DNA of 64,000 nt from Xanthomonas vasicola. GTDB lineage: Bacteria; Pseudomonadota; Gammaproteobacteria; Xanthomonadales; Xanthomonadaceae. The stretch lies in contig NZ_JSBW02000042.1 in the NCBI RefSeq assembly GCF_000772705.2, forward strand, positions 59,530 through 123,529, written 5' to 3'. Made by a program: the position numbers and the translations under genes. The notes below the pieces were generated by a model. That model searched no databases. It had not been told where the DNA came from and saw only the letters and a list, made by a program, of their open reading frames with translations. This document shows, in pieces, positions 39,901-48,316 of this stretch. The number at the start of each line of letters is the position of its first letter. The first letter of the stretch is position 1.

Positions 39901-40247
39901 TAGTCCTTCGAACACACCGCCAAGATATAGCCGTGCGGATGGGTGAAATGAAGACGTCGCCCGCCCGGAAACGCGAACACTGCTTGGGTGACCCGCCCAT
40001 CTGGCGCTTCGATCCGCGCCTGGCTGCGTGCCAGATCATCGGAGGCGAGCACCACCAGCGCACCGCCCGGTTGCGCTGTGCCGTGGAAGAAGCCGCCGCT
40101 CAGACGGCCGTCGCGGAACTCGCAGTCGTCCGGTCCGTCATCCTGAAATGTCCAGTCGAAGGCCTGCCCATAAAAGGCTTTGGCAACCGCAATCGAGGCG
40201 ACGGCACATTCCAGGTAGTCGATGCAGTGTTGGGTGGCGTCGGTCAT
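39900..40247 (-). CDS. VOC (glyoxalase-like) family protein
   Basis: The product is 115 residues. The start (MTDATQHCIDYLECAV) has AGGAG upstream. The beta-alpha-beta modules (DYLECAVASIAVAKAFYGQAFDWTFQDD; FAFPGGRRLHFTHPHGYILAV) are typical of the vicinal-oxygen-chelate fold. The substrate cannot be predicted. The minus-strand AraC-type gene upstream is broken. Confidence 0.85.
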   Translation of the reverse strand: MTDATQHCIDYLECAVASIAVAKAFYGQAFDWTFQDDGPDDCEFRDGRLSGGFFHGTAQPGGALVVLASDDLARSQARIEAPDGRVTQAVFAFPGGRRLHFTHPHGYILAVCSKD

Positions 40248-40315
40248 GGCGTGCTCCTGAGTAGGTACACAGCATGCAGATGGCGCACGCGGCTGGCTTG
40301 GCGAAAACGGCCAAC

Positions 40316-41043
40316 TTAGCGTGCGTGCTGCTGCATCAATGCACGCGGGCTCAGGCCGGTGAGTTGGCGCGCATCGCGCACCAGATGCGGCGCATCGCTG
40401 TAGCCGGCGTGCAGCGCGGCGTCGGTCAGGTTGCGATGCCGGCGCACGATCCGCAGGAAGCGCTGCAGACCAAGAACGCGCTCGAGCGTCTTGCTGCCGT
40501 AGCCGAATGCATCCTGGCAGCGACGCCGTAACGAGCGCTCGCTGATGCCCAGCGCATCGGTCAACGCGCTCAGGCGTGTCGCCTTGCCGGTAGCCAGTTG
40601 CTCGAACAGCCAGGACATCTGTGTGTCGTGCGGTGTGGCGCGCTGTTGGCAGAGCGCCTGCAAGGTGTGCAGTGGGTCGGCGCCGTCGTCCAGACGATGC
40701 TGCCGCGTGCGGCCTTGTGCGCCCCACAGCGATTCCAGCGCCACGCGTTGGTTGGCAATGGCATGCAACGGCTGCTGCAACAGCCCGGCCGCCGCGCCCG
40801 TCGCCAAGCGCACGCCGGTAACGTCGTGCCTGCTGCAAGCGATGCGGGATTAGCAATGCGATCAGGTCCAGCGACAAATAATTCAATGCCATTCCAGATC
40901 AGATCGACACTGCCATCGCGCAATACCAGCAGCGGCTGCGTCGCCGCCGTGCCTTGGCGAAAGTGCCAACTGCACTGCAGCTGCGTGCGTAACGCAGGCG
41001 GCGCCGGGCTTTGGGCATAACACGACTCAGCTGGGTCAGGCAT
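40316..41043 (-). pseudogene. AraC-family regulator, frameshifted
   Basis: The N-terminal half (MPDPAESC ... VLRDGSVDLIWNGIELFVAGPDRIANPASLAAG) and the C-terminal half (GVRLATGAAAGLLQQPLHAI ... with HTH RLSALTDALGISERSLRRR and a second HTH) are in different frames. The change is near 40823-40830. Together they make a normal AraC regulator of about 240 residues. The C-terminal half alone has an ATG and both DNA-binding helices, so a truncated product cannot be fully excluded. Confidence 0.8.
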
Positions 41044-41188
41044 GCGTGCGCCATGTATTGAGGTGCGGCGGGGTGCAGCGCCGCAGCGTTGGGCGTGCCG
41101 CGATTCAATGCCGATGACTCCACGGCCGCTGTGCTGCGTGTGCGGCATCCGGCAGTAAGCGACGCGTCGCAACACCATTGCGCGCTCG

Positions 41189-42447
41189 TCATTGAAGTGA
41201 GTTACCTGCGCCCAGCGCATCGGCCGCCGCATGCCGTTTGCCCTGGAACCAAGCCACCATTGGCGAGGCCATCACCGTGGTCACCAGCGTCATGCCGAAC
41301 AACAGCGTGAACAGGTCCGGCCCGATCACGCCGCTATCCAGGCCGATCTTGATCACCACCAACTCCATCAACCCGCGTGCATTCATCAGCGAGCCCACGC
41401 TGAGGCTGTTGCGCCAATCGTGGCCGCTCAGGCGCGCGCCCAGTGTGCAGCCAAGCAACTTGCCGCTTACCGCCACGCCGATCACCAACACGAATCCACT
41501 CACGCCGGCGCCGCCGAATACGCCAGCGCTGGTGGCCTGGCCGGCAACTGCAAATAGCACCGGCATCAGCAAGGTGATCGCTAACGGCTCGATGCGCCCG
41601 GCCAGATGCTCCAACAGGCGATCCTCGCGCGGCAGGCAGATGCCGAACAGGAATGCACCAAAGATCGCATGCAGCCCGATCCACTCCGCCAGCGCGGCAC
41701 ACGCCAGCAGACCGATCAGCACCCACACCAACGCGGTTGGCGCATACCGGCCGTCGTGCGCGCGCGGCCGCAGCAGGCGCGCATACGCAGGCTTGAGCAA
41801 ACCGAACACGCCGGCGATCAAGAGCAACGCACCGATGGCAGTGAACGCCACACCGCCATGCGCGTTGTTGCCGGTCAAGGTGAGCACGATCGCCAGGAAG
41901 ATCCATACCGTCGCATCGTCGATCATCGCAGCGCCGAGTGCCAGGCGTCCGGCCGGCGTCCGTGTCATGTTGCGGTCCTTGAGGATGCGCGCCAGCACCG
42001 GAAACGCGGTGACCGACATCGCCGCGGCGATGAACAAGGCGAACGGCCAGAAGCCAACTGCCTGCGGTGCGAAGCGCGCGAACAACCAGGGCGCTGCTGC
42101 CAACCGAGCAGCAGCGGCAACACGATGCCGGACAGACCCACCAGCAATGACGCGCGCACCTGCGCCTTGGTACCTTCCGCTGCACGCAATTCCACGCCCA
42201 CCACGAACATGAAAAGCACCACGCCCATCGTGGCCAGGCCGGATAGTGGCGGCAGGCTTTTGGCGGCGAATAAGGCCGTGTGCAACTCCGGTAGCCATGC
42301 ACCGAATGCAATCGGACCAAGCAACAGCCCGGCCGCCATTTCGCCGATGACCGGCGGCTGCCCACTCCGTTGCAACACTGCGCCGCACAAACGCGCCGCG
42401 CCCAGGATCACTGCCAACTGCACCAGCAACAACGTGGTTGGATTCAT
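41189..42447 (-). pseudogene. CPA2-type cation/proton antiporter, frameshifted
   Basis: The N-terminal part (MNPTTLLLVQLAVILGAARL ... SGIVLPLLLG) and the C-terminal part (LAAAPWLFARFAPQAVGFWPFALF ... AWFQGKRHAA) are in different frames. The junction near 42100 is explained by loss of one base within GGN-TTG. The combined protein, about 420 residues with about 12 membrane segments, resembles KefB/NapA-type exchangers. It would not be made as written. Confidence 0.85.
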
Positions 42448-42790
42448 TGCTCAGCATTCCATTGGTTGAGTCGGCTCGGCCTCGCGTCATGCAGGTGACC
42501 GGCCAGTTCTCCTGGGCCGACGGCACGGTGGCGCAACACAGGCAGCGGCGTAGTTTAAGCGTGCCGATGTATTGCACGGATGTTGGCGCTCAACGCGCGA
42601 CCTGAAGTCACGCTCATCTGGCCGATGCAGGCAATAGCACCTTGTCGCGTTCGCTCGCATTGCTGCATGGCACACACGCTTAGCGCAGTTTGCTGGCGTG
42701 TCACTTCGGCGCATGCGCATGACGAATGCCATCAGCTTTTGTCGCCTTACCGCGATTCCAGCGGATAGCAACCTCGCTGTATCGCACGAG
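42448..42790. other. Intergenic region without visible gene
   Basis: This 343-bp interval lies between the antiporter pseudogene start and the LysR gene stop. Only short frames are present, and no terminator or repeat was recognised. Confidence 0.55.
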
Positions 42791-43747
42791 TCAACGCTCC
42801 GAATCGCCGCTCTCGTCATAGCTGCGCGGGGTAAACAGATCCGGCTGTATCAGCTCGATAAACGCGCGCGCCTGCGGCGACAGATACTTGCCCTTGCGCA
42901 CCACCACGCCATAACTGCGGGTGGGGAATAAATCCTTCAGCGAGCGAGTGGCGAGCTTGTCGCGATCGGCCTCGGTGACGCAGATCGCAGTGACGATGGA
43001 AATGCCCATGCCCATCGCCACGTATTGCTTGATCACCTCCCAGCCGCCCACTTCCAGCGCCACCGTGTACGGCACACGCGCCTGCTGAAAGATCAAATCG
43101 ACCAGACGGTAAGTCACCTGCCGGCGCGGCGGCAGGATCAGCGGATACGGCGACAGATCCTGCAGCGATACTTCCGCCTTGCTGGCCAACGGATGGTCAG
43201 GTGGGGTGATCAGCAATTGCTCGAAACGGTAGACCGGCGCGTAGCTGAGGTCGGCCGGCACATCGAGCATCGAGCCGATCGCCAGATCCACGGCATCTTC
43301 GCGCAACAGGTCGGTGCCGTCGGCGCTGATGGCGTTGTGCAGGGTCAGCCGCACATCCGGATGCCGCGCGCGGAAGATGGCGACGATGCGCGGCAGCAAA
43401 TACAAGATGGTGGAGCTGTTGGCGGCGATGTTGAGCTCGCCGGCATCCAGCCCACGCACCTTTTCGCGAAAGCTCGCCTCCAGGCCATCCAGGCTTTCCA
43501 CCAGCGGCAGCGCCATCTCATACAGCAACTGGCCTTCGCGGCTGGGCGCCATGCGTCGCCCGGAGCGTTCGAACAGGGCAACGCCCAGGTCGCGTTCCAG
43601 CGCCTGCAGTTGCAGGGTCACCGCCGGCTGACTGACGTATAGCGCCTCAGCGGCTCGTGAGACAGAACCCAGACGCACCGTTTGGCAAAACGCGCGTAGG
43701 GGCTTAAGCCGGTCAGATTTGTATGAAAAGCGGGGGGTTGGCGCCAT
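42791..43747 (-). CDS. LysR-family transcriptional regulator
   Basis: The product is 318 residues. The N-terminal HTH (GSVSRAAEALYVSQPAVTLQLQALERDLGVALFER) and the periplasmic-binding-like effector domain are complete. The latter carries an unusually CysB-like pattern (WEVIKQYVAMGMGISIV). It is divergent from the glyoxylate-shunt genes, so it could control them. A CysB or Cbl-like role is an alternative. Confidence 0.9.
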   Translation of the reverse strand: MAPTPRFSYKSDRLKPLRAFCQTVRLGSVSRAAEALYVSQPAVTLQLQALERDLGVALFERSGRRMAPSREGQLLYEMALPLVESLDGLEASFREKVRGLDAGELNIAANSSTILYLLPRIVAIFRARHPDVRLTLHNAISADGTDLLREDAVDLAIGSMLDVPADLSYAPVYRFEQLLITPPDHPLASKAEVSLQDLSPYPLILPPRRQVTYRLVDLIFQQARVPYTVALEVGGWEVIKQYVAMGMGISIVTAICVTEADRDKLATRSLKDLFPTRSYGVVVRKGKYLSPQARAFIELIQPDLFTPRSYDESGDSER

Positions 43748-43865
43748 CAGTCTATGCCGGCAAGAATAAATATAAGTACAGATTATTTACAGCATTGGTA
43801 AAACTGCTTTGTCAAATAGTTGCGGAGAGCCCACGGTGCAAGTCCGGATGCACAAGGACCCCCAC

Positions 43866-45481
43866 ATGGCTGCCACCGCGTTTGCTCCCCGTCCCATCGA
43901 CCACGCCACCCCCGGCATTTCACTGACTACCCAGGTTGCCGGCCAGGCAGAGCTTCTGCCTGCCGCCACGTTGGCCTTGCTGGTCTCGCTGCATCGGGCA
44001 ATCGAGCCCGGCCGCCAGCAGAGGCTGGCCCAGCGGCGCGAGCGTCAGGCCGCGCTCGATGCCGGCCAGCTGCCCGACTTCCGCGCCGATACCCAGGCCA
44101 TTCGCGCCGGCGATTGGCGCGTGGCCGCGCTACCGGCGGCGCTGCAGGACCGCCGCGTCGAAATCACCGGCCCCACCGACCCGAAGATGGTTATCAACGC
44201 GCTGAACTCCGGCGCCAAGGTGTTCATGGCCGACTTTGAAGATTCCACCGCGCCGACCTGGCGCAACCTGCTGGCCGGCCAGCGCACGCTGGCTGCCGCG
44301 GTGCGCGGCGATCTCAGCTTCGATGCGCCCAATGGCAAGCGCTACACCCTGCGCCCGGAAGCCGAACGTGCGGTGTTGATCGTGCGCCCGCGTGGCTGGC
44401 ACCTGGACGAAAAGCACGTGCTGATCGACGGCCAGCCGCTGGCCGGCGGCCTGTTCGATGCGGCGTTATTCGCCTTCCACAATGGCCGCGCGCTGCTGGC
44501 CAAAGATCGCGGCCCGTATCTGTATCTACCCAAGCTGCAGAGCATGGAAGAAGCCGCCCTATGGGACACTGCGCTGGCGCATATCGAAGCGATGCTGGGC
44601 CTGCCGCATGGGCAGATCAAGGTCACCGTGCTGATCGAAACGCTGCCTGCAGTATTCGAAATGGACGAGATTCTGCATGCGCTGCGCGAGCGCATCGTCG
44701 GGCTGAATTGCGGGCGCTGGGATTATATTTTTTCTTACCTGAAAACCTTCCGCGCGCATCGCGACCGCGTGCTGCCCGAACGCGGCCAGGTCACCATGAC
44801 CCAGCCATTCTTGAAGGCGTATTCGGAGCTGTTGATCAAGACCTGCCATCGCCGTGGCGCGCATGCGATGGGCGGCATGGCCGCGCAGATTCCGATCAAT
44901 CATGACGAGCCGCCAATGAGCAGGCGATGGCCCGCGTGCGCGCCGACAAGCTGCGCGAAGTGACCGCTGGCCACGATGGCACCTGGGTGGCGCACCCGGC
45001 GCTGATCCCGGTGGCGATGAAGCTGTTCGACGAACACATGCCCACCGCGCATCAGCATCATGTGCTGCGCAACGACGTGCAGGTGACGCGCGACATGTTG
45101 ATCGCCCCGTCGCCGGGCAACGTCACCCGCGCCGGATTCGAAGGCAACGTCGAAGTGTGCGTGCGCTATCTGGCGGCCTGGCTGGACGGCAATGGCTGCG
45201 TGCCGATCCACAACCTGATGGAAGACGCTGCCACTGCCGAAATCAGCCGCGCGCAGCTGTGGCAGTGGTTGCATCACGGCCAGCATCTGGACGATGGCAC
45301 CGCCATCGATCAGCACCTGTTGCAGGCCACGTTGCACGCGCTGCCGGCGCGATTGGGAACCGCCACCGCACTGCCCGGCGCTGCGCGCATCAATGAAGCG
45401 ATCGCCTTGTTGGAAGAATTGAGCCGCGCTGACGAACTGGCGGACTTTCTCACCGTACCGGCCTACCGCTTGATCGACTGA
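43866..45481 (+). pseudogene. aceB: Malate synthase A, frameshifted
   Basis: The first 348 residues (MAATAFAPRPIDHATPG ... GGMAAQIPINHDE) and the last 190 residues (AANEQAMARVRADKLREV ... VPAYRLID) match one malate synthase A of about 538 residues. They are joined by a 1-nt deletion: GACGAG-CCGCC where GACGAGGCCGCC is expected, at 44909/44910. The start has AAGGA seven bases upstream. As written the protein ends after about 366 residues and lacks the C-terminal domain with the second catalytic acid. This breaks the glyoxylate shunt unless another malate synthase (glcB) exists. Isocitrate lyase directly downstream is intact. Confidence 0.9.
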
Positions 45482-45652
45482 TCGCACCGCTGCGGCGATG
45501 CCTCGCCGCCGGCGTCCCGCAGTTTCCAGTTCAACGCGTTACACCGCCCGCTGCGCACATACGCGCAACGGCGGCCTCGCCATGCCGCATGCCCTGGCAT
45601 CACCGCCATTCCTTCCTCGTTCCATCCGTCGCACCTCTCAGGAGAACGCAAG

Positions 45653-46948
45653 ATGAGCACTACACTGCAAAGCGCCGAACAACTGCAGCAGGACTGGGCC
45701 AACAACCCGCGCTGGAGCGGCATTACCCGCAATTACAGCGCCGCCGATGTGGTGCGCCTGCGCGGCACCGTGCATGTCGAGCATTCGCTGGCACGCTTGG
45801 GTGCAGAAAAGCTGTGGAACTCGCTGCATGCCACGCCGTTCGTCAATGCGTTGGGCGCGCTGACCGGCAACCAGGCGATGCAGCAGGTCAAGGCCGGTTT
45901 GAAGGCGATTTACCTGAGCGGTTGGCAGGTTGCCGCTGACGCCAATCTGGCCGGGCAGATGTATCCGGACCAATCGTTGTACCCGGCCGATTCGGTGCCG
46001 GCGGTGGTCAAGCGCATCAACAACACCTTGCTGCGCGCCGACCAGTTGCATCACGCCGAAGGCAACGATGACATCGACTTCCTGCAGCCCATCGTGGCCG
46101 ATGCCGAAGCTGGTTTCGGCGGTGTACTCAATGCCTTCGAACTGATGAAGGCGATGATCGAAGCCGGTGCGGCCGGTGTGCACTTCGAAGATCAGCTGGC
46201 GTCGGTCAAAAAGTGCGGTCACATGGGCGGCAAGGTGCTGGTGCCCACGCGTGAGGCGATCGAGAAATTGAATGCCGCGCGCCTGGCCGCCGATGTGTTG
46301 GGCGTGCCAACGCTGCTGATCGCACGCACCGACGCCGAAGCCGCCGACCTGATCACCAGCGATGTGGATGCCAACGATCAACCCTTCACTACGGGCGAGC
46401 GCACCGTCGAAGGCTTCTTCAAGACCCGCAATGGCCTGGACCAGGCGATCAGCCGCGGCTTGGCGTACGCGCCGTATGCCGATCTGATCTGGTGCGAAAC
46501 CGGCAAGCCGGATGTGGAATTTGCGCGGGCGTTTGCGCAGGCCATCCATGCCAAGTTCCCCGGCAAATTGCTGGCCTACAACTGCTCGCCCAGTTTCAAC
46601 TGGAAGAAGAATCTGGACGACGTCACCATCGCCAAATTCCAGACCGAACTGGCGAGTTACGGCTACAAGTTCCAGTTCATCACTCTGGCCGGTTTCCATG
46701 CGTTGAATCACAGCATGTTCCAGCTGGCGCACGGCTATGCGCGTCGCCAGATGAGCGCATTCGTCGAATTGCAGCAGGCCGAATTCGAAGCGGCGCACAT
46801 GGGATTCACCGCCGTCAAGCACCAGCGCGAAGTGGGCACAGGTTATTTCGATGCAGTGACGCAGGCGATCCAGCAAGGGCAATCGTCCACCACCGCCTTG
46901 CGTGGCTCCACCGAAGAAGAGCAATTCCATAGCGACAAGGCGGCCTGA
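45653..46948 (+). CDS. aceA: Isocitrate lyase
   Basis: The product is 431 residues. It cleaves isocitrate to glyoxylate and succinate, the first glyoxylate-shunt step. The active-site motif [14 protein letters not shown] is intact, as are the metal-binding DADAGFGG-type segment ([10 protein letters not shown]) and the NCSPSFNW motif. RBS: CAGGAGAACGCAAG before the ATG. It lies 170 bp after the broken aceB and is followed by a strong terminator. Confidence 0.97.
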   Translation: MSTTLQSAEQLQQDWANNPRWSGITRNYSAADVVRLRGTVHVEHSLARLGAEKLWNSLHATPFVNALGALTGNQAMQQVKAGLKAIYLSGWQVAADANLAGQMYPDQSLYPADSVPAVVKRINNTLLRADQLHHAEGNDDIDFLQPIVADAEAGFGGVLNAFELMKAMIEAGAAGVHFEDQLASVKKCGHMGGKVLVPTREAIEKLNAARLAADVLGVPTLLIARTDAEAADLITSDVDANDQPFTTGERTVEGFFKTRNGLDQAISRGLAYAPYADLIWCETGKPDVEFARAFAQAIHAKFPGKLLAYNCSPSFNWKKNLDDVTIAKFQTELASYGYKFQFITLAGFHALNHSMFQLAHGYARRQMSAFVELQQAEFEAAHMGFTAVKHQREVGTGYFDAVTQAIQQGQSSTTALRGSTEEEQFHSDKAA

Positions 46949-47092
46949 CCGCTGGTACACAGCAACGTCGGCAGAGTGCGCATTGGCCGCAGTGACCGCG
47001 GCATCTGAACGCCCGCGTGACACTGTTGTCTCTACAGAAGCCCACACCACGCGGCAGGCAACAGGCGCGACCTAGCGCCACCCTGGGAAGGG

Positions 47093-47122
47093 GAGGGCTC
47101 GGTAAACCGAGCCCTCATTTTT
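47093..47122 (+). terminator. Intrinsic terminator after aceA
   Basis: GAGGGCTCGGT and ACCGAGCCCTC form an 11-bp perfect stem with an AA loop followed by ATTTTTG. It ends the glyoxylate-shunt transcript. Confidence 0.92.
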
Positions 47123-47245
47123 GGGCACGATACCCGTCAATTTGTCTCTTTCTCCGTGAGAAAGAGTGTGAACTGGTGCTGAACAAAAACGTCCTGTAGG
47201 ATTTATCCATGGGCTAATGTTGCAAGACAGCCTCAGGAAAAACCG

Positions 47246-48316
47246 ATGACTTGCCAGAACACCGCACGCGCAGTCGAGCCAACGGGGAACGTTGCCAAAA
47301 CGCTTTCCGACGGGCTGCATGCGTCGATGACTGCCGAGGAGCTGGCGTTTTTCGCCCGGTTCGGCCGTTCGCGCGAGGTGGCCGCGGGCCAGTCGCTGTT
47401 CGAGCGCGGTGAAGTGGGCACGCAGATGTACATCGTTGTCAGCGGCCAGATCGATCTGGATTTCGGTGAGGATCTGATGCTCAAGCACCTGGGCCCCGGG
47501 GAATTCTTCGGCGAGCTAGGCCTGCTGATCGGCGACCACGCGCGCAGTGCCGGCGCCAGTGCCTCCACCGATAGCCGCCTGATCGAGCTGGCACACGACG
47601 ATTTCCAGCGCCTGGTGGACCGCGACCCCTCGATGGTGGCGCACTTCCTGCGCCGCTCCATCGTGCGGGTGGTCAACAACGAACAGCTGTTGATCCGCCA
47701 GCTGCGTCGCCGTAATCACGATCTGGAAGCGGCGCTGGACAATCTCTACGTCACCTCGCACCAGCTCAACCACACCGAAGAACTGAGCCGTACCGACGAG
47801 CTCACCGGCTTGCACAATCGACGTGGGCTGGCGTTGCACCTGCAGGAATGTCGGCGCGCCGGCCAGGTGCCGGGCGTTGGCCTGATCCTGATCGATTGCG
47901 ACCGCTTCAAGCGCATCAATGACGAGTTTGGACATCTGGCAGGTGACCGCGTGCTGCAGAACGTGGCGCATGCCTTGCGTTCGGTGATCGCCGAAGGCGA
48001 TCTCGCCTGCCGTCTCGGCGGCGACGAGTTCTGCGTGATCGTCGCGCAGGGCACCAGCGAAATGGTGCACCACATCGGCGAATGCATCGTGCGTGCGGTG
48101 GAAGCGCGTTTGGGTAATGGCCAGAGTGAGCAGGGCTGCTCGGTCAGCGTAGGTCTGTGCATGATGGATGCCGGCGCGGCCTGGAATGACTGGTACACGC
48201 TCGCCGATCGCGCCTTGTACGAGGCCAAGCGGCAGGGCGGCAATGTGCTGTGCATGCAGGAGACGCTGGCTCTGGATCAGCGGCCTGCCTCGCCTCCGGT
48301 CATCGCTGAGCGATGA
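47246..48316 (+). CDS. Cyclic-nucleotide-binding GGDEF protein (diguanylate cyclase)
   Basis: The product is 356 residues. An N-terminal cNMP-binding domain (about 25-140; HLGPGEFFGELGLLIGDHARSAGASA) is followed by a helical linker and a GGDEF domain. The active site is CRLGGDEFCVIV, and no EAL domain is present. It should make cyclic-di-GMP in response to a cyclic nucleotide or a similar ligand. The ATGA overlap with the downstream cyclase-TPR gene indicates translational coupling, a tempting link between a nucleotide-cyclase-like protein and a cNMP sensor. Confidence 0.93.
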   Translation: MTCQNTARAVEPTGNVAKTLSDGLHASMTAEELAFFARFGRSREVAAGQSLFERGEVGTQMYIVVSGQIDLDFGEDLMLKHLGPGEFFGELGLLIGDHARSAGASASTDSRLIELAHDDFQRLVDRDPSMVAHFLRRSIVRVVNNEQLLIRQLRRRNHDLEAALDNLYVTSHQLNHTEELSRTDELTGLHNRRGLALHLQECRRAGQVPGVGLILIDCDRFKRINDEFGHLAGDRVLQNVAHALRSVIAEGDLACRLGGDEFCVIVAQGTSEMVHHIGECIVRAVEARLGNGQSEQGCSVSVGLCMMDAGAAWNDWYTLADRALYEAKRQGGNVLCMQETLALDQRPASPPVIAER

